A stretch of 64,000 nucleotides of DNA. Origin: Phylloscopus collybita. Taxonomy: Eukaryota > Chordata > Aves > Passeriformes > Phylloscopidae. How positions within the stretch are numbered: position 1 is the first letter of the stretch; each line of letters opens with the position of its first letter. Made by a program: the position numbers and the translations under genes. Shown here piece after piece: positions 35,398 to 46,800 of the stretch. The DNA is taken from assembly GCA_027886175.1 (NCBI GenBank), contig JAJNNQ010000018.1:22611001-22675000 (forward strand), in the 5' to 3' direction. The notes below the pieces were generated by a model. The model made no database searches and was not told the origin of the DNA. It was given only the letters and a program-made list of their open reading frames with translations.

Positions 35398-38300
35398 CCA
35401 TTCAGAAAAACAGTATTTCTGTTTTTCTGTAAAGAGACACCCCGGTACCATCAGATCCCTGCTCCAAGCTGGGCTGCTGCATGTTGTTCACAGTCCCCAG
35501 AGCAACCCCTGCACTTGCAATTAATTAATGATGATACACGCAGATGAGAACAACTTCCAGCCCCTGCTGCCTGTAAGACTAAGGGCCATGGCAGCAGCTG
35601 GACCCAGGGAAGGGCCTGAACTTCCCTGTAAAGGTATCTCCGGGTTCCTTATTGCCTGCCAGCTCCAAGACTACAGCACGTGCCCCCATGCACAGCCCAC
35701 TTTGCAGAGGCAGCTCCCATTTGGCATTGAAGATCAAGGAAGATATCTCTCAGCAAGGTTGCGACTGTGGTGGGATGTAAAGCAATTACAGGCAGATTGC
35801 TTCTTCTGCCACCCAGGTTACCGTGCTCACACAGATGATTTTAAGATCTTTGTGAAGAAAAGTGCCACCTTCACTGGGAAAAACACTCCCTTGTGGAAAC
35901 TTGAACAGAAACCAGGAGTAGCTGTGCCTTGGTCAGGGCCCAGACTGAAGCTGCCACCGTGGGTCACAGGCATCTTTCACAATGCCACAAGGTGCCAGGT
36001 GCACTTTGTTTCTGGAGATAGGGAACAAGACAGGATGGAAATGGAGAAAAGGCAGCTCTTTCTTCCCCAAGTCCCTTCCACTGTTTGGGGAGCAGGGAGC
36101 TGTGGGAGGCAGAAAGGAGAGTGGGAGGTTTATCTGATGCCTTTTATAAAGCCACCTGCTGCAGAGACTGCTAGCCATGGGAGCAGCCAGCCCAGCTGGA
36201 GCCATCACCCGAGGGAAGTCCACCTGAGGGCAGAGGGAAGGACACTGGCAAGGAGAGAAGTTGAGTTGTGCATGAAAGGGATGCAGACTGGGAAGCCCAG
36301 CATCACAGTGTTTGGGACACCAATTCTGGTGGCTTTGCACCCCAGTGTCCTGCCTGGCCAGGACAGCATGACACACCTGGGGATGGCAGGGACCTCACTG
36401 CTGAGTTGGTGGAGAAAGCAGGCACATTTCAAGCCCTTGTGCAGCTGCTCTCAGCTGCTGAGCTCCAGCCAGCCCTCCCCACTGCTGATGCCCATCAGCC
36501 TGCCGTGCAATGTGGAGTGAGCACATATGGTGGGCTACCAAGGGTCTGGCACTCATGCTGCTGGGCACAGCTCTGCTCCATTCAAGCTCACTGCTGTCTG
36601 ACAGGGACCTGGGAGCACCCTCCCACCAAGCACCCTCACCCTGCAGCTTCCTAGGGGCCAATGGGTAGTGCTATGGTTATCCTGTTGATCCCCTTCTCCT
36701 GGGTCCATATGTGCACCTTCCTCCACACTGCTCTGGGGGGTGCCCTAGTGCCTGGCTGCCACCACCCTCTCCACCCTTCACTCCTCACCATCTTCAAGCA
36801 GTCACAACATCCTCCACAGCTGACTGCTGCAGAAGCAAAGAAGCACTCCTGCCCTGCCCAGCTCCCCTCTCTGCAAGCACAGAAGCATCTTACTGAGAGC
36901 ACTACATATACACACACAGAAAATATGGTTTTAGAGCATCCAAAATCTAGAGCAGAGCTAGAACATTTCTATTGCCTGTGCTTGGTGCCAAGAGGAGAGT
37001 GAGGTTTGGACTGCAGCAGGAGCCCATAAGCATATCCACTCACCAATCCTGGCCTTGACAAGGTTTTCCTCCCACCTCTGCCCAGCTTCCGAGCAGATTT
37101 GGGTGACACCCTATGACTGGGATGAATCACACTGCTCTGGGAGCATGGGAGCTGGCAGCAGTGGGTTGAAAAAGTGGGGATGGCCACAGGAGTTGCTGTG
37201 CCAGTCACATCCAGCCATGCTCGTTGCATCCAACTGTGCCAGAGGGATTAGCACTCAGCACACCGGTTTGAGTCAATAGCTCATCAAAGGGAAGGGAAAG
37301 CTTTTGATGGGGTACACCACACAGGGCAATCCTGGCGCTGCTTTTCACTGGGGAAGTGGAGGGGGCAGGTAGTCACTTTCCTCCAGTCACTGGGGCACTT
37401 ACCTAGTTGTCTCTGCAGCTTTTGGGGGAGATGAGAGGAAAGCTGCTGCTGTAGCCAGGAAGGAACGCAGCTCTCCCAGGCACATGTGGAGCTGCAGACA
37501 TGTGGCTCTGCAAAGCATGACTGTTTCAACCTCTTTCCTGTGCGACAGGTGATCGTGTACGGTGACAAGACTTGTCCCCATCACTTGCATCATCCCCAGG
37601 AATTCCCCTTGCCCACAACACCTAAGCACAGCTACAGTCATATACCTGCTGCAGGGTACAGCAGAGCCAAGCAGAGCAGAGCAGGCAGCCTACCACACCC
37701 ATCACATCAGCCTGCTCTCATCTCCTCCACGGAAAAGATCTGGGGAGTCAAATGGCCCTGGAGCACCAGAGATAAGGAGGATATCATAGGACTTTTGGGA
37801 CAAGAACTGGGGCTCATGATCCCCCCCACCCCAATTCACACCTGAAATGGCAGGTGGCCCAGCACAGGGGATGAACGGGACACAGATGGTCAGCCAACAG
37901 ACTCTGTTGTGCCAGTGCTGCAGGCAGGCACTGCCTGCACCCACTGCACTGCTCTCCTGCCCCGTTCTGCCTATACCCACGGGCCAGCAGCTGCCCACAC
38001 CAGCGCAAGGGGTGTTGGGAGTGATGACATGATGGAGAAAAACACAAGAAATGGTTTTTTTCCCTTCAGGCAGAGAAGGAAGTGTCACATCTGGACACGT
38101 ACAGCAGGAGGGGTGGGAAAAGGACAAGGCATTGGGAGAAGAGAAGCTGTGGGCTGGGAGGCCCAGCATCGCCCAGAGGATGTGAGACAGATGGCAGATT
38201 TGGCAGCGGGGTGGTCACAGAGCGATCTGCAAGCTTTTTCCTCTGCAGGAGTACACAAAACAACACTGCGTAGGGGCTGCCAGCCCAGCCTGGCAGGTTT

Positions 38301-40246
38301 GCTGGGGGGTTGCATCCTTTCAAACATGCTGCACCCAAAAGGCAGCATCAGAGATGCTTCATGGGCAATTCAGCCTTGGAAAAAGGCTGTCAAGGATCAG
38401 GGGGAAAATGGGAGGGAAGGCAGAGAGACTGTCCCTGGCTTCTCTTCACAAGCCTACCTTTCCTGCACACAGGGCCACACAGCCAGCTCAGGGAAGGGCT
38501 GCAGCCCCTGTGCTGATTTGCCCACTCTGCCATCAGCACAGGCTCCTCAGACAGCCACCCCCTGCCCTCCACATAAACACTGCTCACTTGAAACAGAAAA
38601 GAATGGGAAATTCAACATGAGGCACTGCAGAAGATGGCTGCAAAACGAACCTCTCCAAGTTCACAGCTCCTTGTCCTTCCAGGGCAGTTTGGGTACAGTA
38701 GAGCCAGCACTAGGAATACCAGCTGGCTGAAGAGATTTGGAGACCCAGTGTCAGCAGGATGGTATCTCTCTCTCTCTGATCCCTCCACCCTGCAGGGACC
38801 GGTGTCCCAGCAAGAGCCACTGCAAGCCTCTCCACAGCCCAGCAGCTATTGAGGCCCTGCCACAATTAGGAATCAGACAGGCTTTGTCTCCATTTTGGAA
38901 GCAATGTTTGGGGATGCAGCATTGATATGGAGGTGTTTGTAGAATGGCTGGGTATCCTGGTCCAGTTCCAGTCAAGGCTCCTGCTTTATGTACATGTTGT
39001 TCTCCCTTCCTGCATCTCCACCCAGCACTTCCCAACTTGCCACCATGTACTGTGGCTCTGCACTGAGCACCCTGAAAATCTGATCCCACATTTGGCCTCT
39101 GCAGCACCAGCAAGGCATTTACTAAATGAGTGAGGATCTCCACCTCCTCATCCACTATGTGATTGATATAAGGGGCAGTTTGGTGCACACTGTGCTTCAT
39201 AGCTGCTGTCCCTGCTCTGAGAAGCATCTCCCCACCTGGAAACACCTCCAGCCAGTTTGGGAAAATGCAAGGTGTGAATGTATGAGACCTCAGCACAGCT
39301 GCCACCTCCCAGACTGGCTCCCTGGGGCAACCAGCACTTCCAGTAAAGCATGGACACGTCATGCAGCGAAATACCCCTCTACTTCACTATTGCCAGCAGC
39401 ACGCCTGCACTCACTAGAGACAAAAATCTGTGCAACCACAGATGCTATGGAAGTTCTGGTTCATCCCAACATCCTTGTGCCCACCACAGCTCTGGGAGGG
39501 TGATCAGAGCTCTGAACAGGCAACCCAGAGCAGTGGGCACCAACATTTAAGTGAAGCTGAATCCCACATTGTTTTTTCCCTGGGAATGCACTGATACCTG
39601 CAGGACACACTGGTCTCCAAACCCTGCCCAGCTGCTTTCCATGCTTCACCTAGCAGCACAGCTCTGTCACAGGGCACATGAACGTCATGCTGGAGGAAGG
39701 GGACCAAAAAGTAACCAAAGCCAGGTGTGAGGAGCCACAGGAGGACACTGGAAAGGCTCCTCCTAATGCTCACCATGTCACAGAGAGACCCAGTGCTAAA
39801 TGAGCTGCAGGACCAGACTGAACCTGGGAGCTCCCACAGCGCTGCTGCTGTGCAGGGCACCAGGCTGGCCACGCACAAAACCCAACGACCCAGCTTAGCT
39901 CTGTTCAACTGAGGGGAGATACCTGCTGACACAAACACCCTCCCTGCTTTCCACCTCTCAAACAAGGTGAGCTCTGAGGAACACAGAGCTTTTCCCAGGG
40001 TGTTCAGGGACCACACCAGCCTGCAGCACAGACAGCAGAACCGGAGCCAGGGGTCAGCAGGGTCCCATCAAATGCCTGTGCAGCTCTTCTCCTGTCCCAG
40101 GGGATGGAGAGGACACAGCACTGGCACAGAGGGCTCCCATGGGCAGCTGGGGAGTTGGATGGATACCCCCAAGCATCGTTCCCAGCTTGGACTTTTAATG
40201 CTACACATGTACAGAAATTTATGCTGCCTCCAGGATATTTTCCATA

Positions 40247-40410
40247 AAACAAACAAAACCCAAAGTGACAACATAAACCAAAACCAAACCCCCAACAAAA
40301 ACAAATAACAAAACCCCAAACAAACAAATCAAAATGCAAAACAAACAAAAACCAAACCAAACAAAAAAAACTCAACTCCCCAAAACACCCCCAAAATGCA
40401 AAAAAACAAG
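40247..40410 (+). repeat. A/C-rich low-complexity tract 2
   Basis: AAAC, AAACC and CCCCAAA units, similar in composition and orientation to the tracts at 29.6 kb and 51.8 kb. Confidence 0.82.
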
Positions 40411-43400
40411 GCCCAAATAAATATTGAGTGACATCTCTTCTCTGCTAAAACAAACTGCAATATGCCTTTTAAGAGGGCTGGAAATTCACCTTCTCATTAT
40501 GGAAAGAAACCCCTGAAGTTTAACTCTGTGCAGGGACTGTCCAAATAAACAGCTGGTCCTTCAGACAGCTGCCAGGATGAAGGAATCCTGAAACCTGGAG
40601 CACACATAAAGCTGTAGTCATCAAAGTGTGTGTATGTATGTACCTCAGACAAGACATAGGGCATGGTCATAGTTTCTCTAAGTTCAGTTACTAAAGTTTC
40701 CCACAGCTAGCTTTTTCCAGCCCAATGTGCAGGATATCAGAGGACTTTGCAAAGACATCCATCCTCTGACTTCTGAAATGACTGAACAAAACACGAAAGT
40801 CTTTAAAATGCCCAATTCTCAGGAGGTTACACAGCCACTACCACGATTATTATCAATATTCCCTTTGTTTGGGGTTTCTTTGTTTTTAAAGAAGGAAGAA
40901 ATTGATGAAATTTCATGGAAGAAAACATAAGAAATTAAAAACTTGAATAAAAGAAAATTAAGCTTGATGAAAACCTCCCAACAGAAAAATCAAATGAAAC
41001 TGCTTGACGAGAAGATTAGCAGCAGTAATATGAAAGGAAAAAGCAATAAAGAGGACTTGGAACCAGAACAAATAAAAGAATTATGACTCTTGGAAACATA
41101 CACCTGACTGAAAAGTAATCAGATTTTGTCTGAACCAAAAACTTTTTAAATTAAAAAGACAGCCAATTTAAAACTGGAAATTATTAAAACCTACATGATA
41201 AGACCTCATATCCCTCTCATCAGTGAAAAACAGAAATTCATGCACTATGTCCTTGCTGCCAGATCTGCTCAGTGGTTGAGAACCTGGAGCTAAAGCCTGA
41301 TGAACTGCAAAAGTGGCTCTGACAGCAACAACCTTTTTTGAAAGTAGAGGGGAAAAAATGTTTCCATTAACTTAGTACACGGATTAGCTTAGTAAAAGTT
41401 CTGAAAAATTACTGCAGGTTAATGCAGGAAAGCCCAGTTCCCTTTCAAAGCCTAACAAAGATGAACTGGGAGAGGATAATATCTACTAGTTCTAATTTCT
41501 TAAATGTTAAAAAATAACCAGGTTATATGGCTGGCTATATTTTGTATCTCCTATAATAAAATTTTGTTCCTATTATTTGGTATTATAACAACACAATATC
41601 ATATAGCAGTAGAGTATTGTTAAATTCATTACATATATAAATAACGTCTCCATAAACTTATTCTTTTTTCTTTTGTGGACTCATAAATTTTAAGCAGTTT
41701 TATGTAACCAACTAGAAATCGCCTTTTAAATGCTCACATTCTGCATTTTCAATTGGACTGCATTTTCAAAACAGCTGGACCAAATTTATAATAAATAATT
41801 GTTATCTAGTAAGAAATGCATCAGTCACCATTTTGTAATGCAAGAAATATAGATATTAGGTATCTAAAAAACCATATGTTAGCTATAAACCTACCCACTT
41901 AAGCACAGTGCAGCTCCTGCTCAGCCCTAAGCATCATATCATGCTCATCACTGAGAATCAACTTGTCCTTAGGAAAAGAGCAGAAGAACCAACACAGCAA
42001 GATTAAAAACAGGTACTTAGGTGACTCTCTGATCGTTAACTTAAGTCCTGACTTTACTTCATCCATCCTACTTAGCAGCAGGTCAAGAGCCAAACAGGGC
42101 ACAGACCAAGTTTACTCTGAAGTCTATAAATATAGTTTGGTTCGTTTTTCTGTCCTCTTTGCCATTATATTTCCACATAGTTCTGCCCTCCCTGAGAAAA
42201 GCAGCCCAGAAACACAATGAACAGTGCATGTCCCCAGCCTGGAGCCTGCAAGCCCTGGCAGTAGCCTAGTCCTGTAGAGACCTCCAGAATACTGCTTGCA
42301 AACAAAGGTAAGCTAGGCCAACTTCAGCTTCTGGTCATTTCTCTAATGCTGCCTTGGGGATTACCCCACGCGGACAGAATTTGTCAGAAGACAGGACAAA
42401 TAAGCGCAGAAGCACTGAGGCTGAAGGGAGGTCATGCAGTCCTGCCTCCTTTCTTAAGGCAGTGTCAGCTAGAAGAGGTTCCTCCAGGCCATGTCCAGGC
42501 AGGTTTTGAATATCTTCAAAGTATGACCATTCTGCTCCAAACCACAGCCATGCCAAGAAGACCATCCCAACCTGCTGTTGGAACCAGATCCTCCAGCCAG
42601 GTGCATCCCAAGCCCATGTAACTAGAGGTTGTCCCAATGCCTCCTTGGATCCTAGCTGCTCAAGTGTCCGTAGCCCATGGCCAACCACCTTCACACCTCA
42701 AGAGTCACCCACCAGCTTGCCAGTCCTCAAAGGATCTCAGCACCTCAGCCTGTGCCACTTCCCTGGTGTGTCATCTTAGTGTGGACCACCTTGCTGCATG
42801 GGTAGCACAGCAAGAGGATTCCTCTGATAGGGCCACCTTGGCTTGGCCAATGCAGAGGCCCCAGACCTTGCCTCAGCATACCACAGGCTCACTTTGGGCA
42901 ACAGCTGGGAGCCACTCCCCAGCTACGTTTCCAAAACTGTTGTTTGCCCTCACTCCAACACCCCCAGCTTCTCTGAATTTTGGTCTCCCATTGCCCATCC
43001 AACACAGCACATTAGGGTCTCAACCTCCATCACCTCCTGCCCCAGCTGTCTCCTACCACCAACTCCCAGCTAATAACAGAGTTCTCCCCTGAAGCAGGGC
43101 TGGAGCACTTTCCTATCTCTGTCAGAGGAACTCAAAATTACATAACAATATATTTCTCCACCTCTCACAAGCTGCCTTTTTGCACTTGGGGGTGCAGCGG
43201 AGCTTGTCTTTGTTCAGATTCTGCCTTCCTCTCTGTTCACCCACAAATCTGCGGATGATGAGACACAAGACTTTGGTGCTGGAGAGGGGGGAATCAGGTC
43301 ACCCAAAGTTTTCACATGCTCCCACTGAACAGGAGCGCTGAATCTCTCTGCTCCAGTACTCCATTTTAAACATCCTTATTTAAGATCAAACTGTGACTGC

Positions 43401-44245
43401 AAGGAACCCCTCCTTGGTCAAAATGGTAACCCCAGCTTCTCATGGGGACTCTGCTTGGAACTAAAAACTGATTCCAGTGTTGAAATGCTTCTTTACAATG
43501 GTACTCATGCTCCTCAGAGGTAGGACAACATTATGTTAGGTGAGGGTGACACACGGACCAGGGCAGCAGGCTAGGAGAGAGAAGTCTGTGTCCCCCTCCA
43601 AGCTAAGAGGGACTTGCCGTGCCCTTTCTCACCCATTAACCAGCAACAATAGTGCCCCCGCTGATGGGAAGGGCTGTGCACCGCTCTGTCTGTCCCATTG
43701 TTGCAGTAATAGTGTGAGCAAACTGCTGACATTGTCCCCACCTAATAACATGGTGTGATCACAGCCTAATTACTAGTCTCAGACACATTTGAAGCAGTAA
43801 CTTAAACCTTTGACAGGATATTTAGGCACCTTAAAGCGCAGGTAGATGCCAAGTGGGATCTTTTAAAGCTCTGAGTTCTCTTGTGACAGCTGGTTAGGGA
43901 CTGAATGTGTTCAAGCCATAGCTGGAGGAAATTAGGACTAGAGCTGCTTCTCCTGAAATAATCTCAAAGCAAACCTGCTTTTGCTCTGAGCACAGTGCAT
44001 CAGTAATTCAATGTTTTCTTCAAACTTAGGGCTAAGTACACAAAATATATTTACAGCAACAAAAGTAAGTAAGAAGCACAGGAGTGACAACAGTAGAAGG
44101 CTTTGGTGTTTGTGGGACTTGTGGAGGAGTCAGCATTTGCACAGCACATTGATGTTTGCCAAGGAGTTTAGGTGATTGATTGGTTTAATATCAATTGAAT
44201 TCACTTGTGGGTGTTAAAAACATTTCTCCCTCTTTGTGTTTTCAG

Positions 44246-44925
44246 AAAGCTCTCAAAGTCTCTGAAGACAAGTCTCTGTTTCCTGCAAGGAATATTTTAA
44301 AGCAGAGACGCTCATCCTTTTACAGTTCTGCAGATGCAGGCTCTGAAGATGTGCTGAAATCTGCCTTATGTTCCCATGGGCCAGAAGTCCCTGCATGGAA
44401 GGAGGACGGTATTTACCTGCAAGGGCCTATACACACACCCCTGATCAGCATCCCCAGCAAGCATCACTATTTCTATCCTGCACAGGACCACCCTATGCTT
44501 ACCATTGTCAGCAGCCACCAACCCAGGGATGAAATAGTTAACCTCAGGGAAAGCTTTGAATTGGAATGGAGTTTCAGGAGCCAGGATGGAGCCATGAGAA
44601 GAAGGCAGAGGTTTAAGCTCACAGGGGAGCCAGAAAAGCCCATATGTGCTATGGAGTCAGAGGCTGCAGGGGTGCTGGTGGCCTCCCTGCTTTTATTTAT
44701 TACTTATTTGTTTGCCAGTGGCTCTTCGCCAGGATACTTTCGACAAATCCTTCCTGAAGGAGCTGCTTCTGCTTCCCTCTCCATCTGCTGCCCTGCCTTG
44801 ACCAACACTTTGCACGGCAGCAGGGAAGGCAGCGAGGCCAAGGCTCTGTTTGGTATCAGTCTTTCTGCTTCCTATTTTTCCCATTTTCTCCCCTCTCCCC
44901 TCTGAATAAATACTGCAAACCACTA
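44246..44925 (+). other. Candidate terminal exon of an unknown transcript
   Basis: A strong acceptor-like sequence ('ctccctctttgtgttttcag', AG at 44244-44245) is followed by a frame open to 44905 (from 44195, 236 codons including sequence before the acceptor). An AATAAA at 44905-44910 overlaps its end. The acceptor plus poly(A) signal layout suits the 3' exon of a transcript. The peptide resembles no family I know, so a long noncoding RNA or chance is likelier than a protein gene. Confidence 0.25.
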
Positions 44926-45839
44926 CAACAGCACCTTTTCTCTGAAATGGCACATTTTGTTGTCTCTCTTCTGCTCAGACAGGCAGCCTAACCGGTCCTA
45001 CAGAACTGTACATCTCCACATGGGGCAAAGTGCTTTCTCATACCTTGTTTCCCCACCCAGTTTTCCCTTCACACCCTGCTCCCCCGTGAACTCTCTGAAA
45101 GGGGAAAAGGCTGGCATGTACATCAGTCCTGGAGATGGTGTCTAAACAGTTAAAAGGAAAAAGATGTTCATGCAGAAATAACATCTGTCAGCCAGACAAA
45201 GGTCTCTCTCTCTCATTCTCCTGAAAAACACTCCTTCTGTTCAGGAGGTTTCTGAATAGGAAACCCACTGTGCAGCACTGCTGCTGCTAGTGAGCATGAG
45301 GAAGCAAGCAAGGGAGAAGGCAGGGCCTTCATCCATGGACAAATCTGGATGAAGCCGTAAACTGGAAAGAGCTGCTTGACCAGAGCATTAAATTGCCCTC
45401 ACCTACCAGCCCTCTCAAAATCATCAGTATAACAAAACTGGAGGGAGAAATGGGGAGAGATTCCCCCTCCTCTTTCCTGCCAGCACAAAGCATATCAATA
45501 CCCTCAGGTGTAGCTCCCAGAAGGAGGATTCTGTGGCCAGGATGATGTGGGGACCGAACACAATGACATGACACAGCGGTGGGGTGACATTTTATCTCAC
45601 ATCACAGGCCAGTGGCGTAGGCCAGTGCATGTGCACTGGGAGAGGACACTGAGGAGCTGGGGCTCACTCCCTGCTTCTGCCACCAACTTGTTCCAGCAGC
45701 CCAGGGAAGCCCCTGTGCCTTGCTGGGCCTCAGCCACCCATCAGGCGGGCAGACACAAGCATTAGTTACACACACTTTGGTACATGGTCTAAGATGAAGG
45801 TGGGCAAACAGTGTCTAAACAGAGCCAAGTACCCAGAAA

Positions 45840-46800
45840 TCTCCCACAACAGCGACCCAAACCCGTCCGTGCCTGCCGGACCCGCAGCCCGGCCCTGGCG
45901 AGCTGTCCCAGGGCCGCCCGAGGAGATGCTGGCTTACCCGCCCAGCGAGCATCCCCCGCCGCAGTCGCACCCGGCAGGCGCAGCTCGGCGTGGGCGGGCC
46001 GGGGTCAGTCCCACGCACGCTCCCTCCCCAGCCCAACCACCAGGTCGTGCCCCCGGGTCTGTCCTGCACCCCAGGTGCGCCTCAGTCCCACTCGCTAGAG
46101 CCCCGCTGCCGCCGGGCCTCCAGCCCGCTGTCGCTCCCGCCGAGCCCCGCAGCCCGGACCGCGGCTCCCGTCCCGCTGCCTCCTCCCGCCCCACACTGAC
46201 CTGCTGGAGGGTCCCGGCCCCGCTCGCTCCGGGCCCCGCGCCCGCCGCCTCCCTCCTCCCCTCCCCGCGGTCGCCTCGGGCTGCCCGGCACCGGCCCGCT
46301 CCCGGCACCGGCAGGGGAAGGGGCCGGGGCCGCCGCCGCCCCGCCCCCCGCCCGCCCCGCTGCGGCGGAGAGGCCGCGGCCCGCGGGCTGCGGTGCTCGG
46401 GCGGCTCCCCCGCCTCACCCGTGCTGGGCCGCGGGGCCTGCGCCGCCGGGGCTCCGGGCCCCGCGTGGGGAGCCGCGGCCGCCTCCCGGCCCGAGACGGG
46501 GTCGGGCAGCTCCCGCCGCTCTGCCTACCGTGCGCCCCGTGTCATCCGTGCGGGGAGGAGGGGGCGAGGCGGCGGCCCCGGCGCTCGGAGCGGAGAGCGG
46601 GCGGGGAGCTGGCGGCAGAACGCCTGGGTGCGGGGTCTGCGCGTCTCAGGCTATTTCTGGGCGTGAGGCTGTGCCCGCCGCATCCGCCGCTCCGAGCAGC
46701 TTCCGCGGCGCTCGGGCTCCTCGGGATGGCTGCCCGGCGTGTGCCCCGGGGGCGAGCGGAACGGGCCTCCGGGACCGTCAGCCAGGGCGGTGGGGCACAC
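45840..46800. promoter_or_regulatory. CpG island, possible TMEM63C promoter
   Basis: About 1 kb of very GC- and CpG-rich sequence. On the minus strand a consensus donor (CCAGCAG|GTCAGT, exon edge at 46201) would suit a 5' noncoding exon splicing to the TMEM63C acceptor at 27128, 19 kb away. Another possible minus-strand donor lies at about 46525. The link to TMEM63C is inference. The 290-codon plus-strand frame here is a GC artefact. Confidence 0.6.

Larger units (their letters stand above)
27128..45839. other. Long non-coding interval, probable TMEM63C 5' intron
   Basis: No recognisable protein-coding exon on either strand. Because TMEM63C has an acceptor immediately upstream of its ATG, at least the first part must be intron. 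Repeats and candidate elements inside it are listed separately. 41.1-42.2 kb is conspicuously AT-rich, without a recognised feature. Confidence 0.5.
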
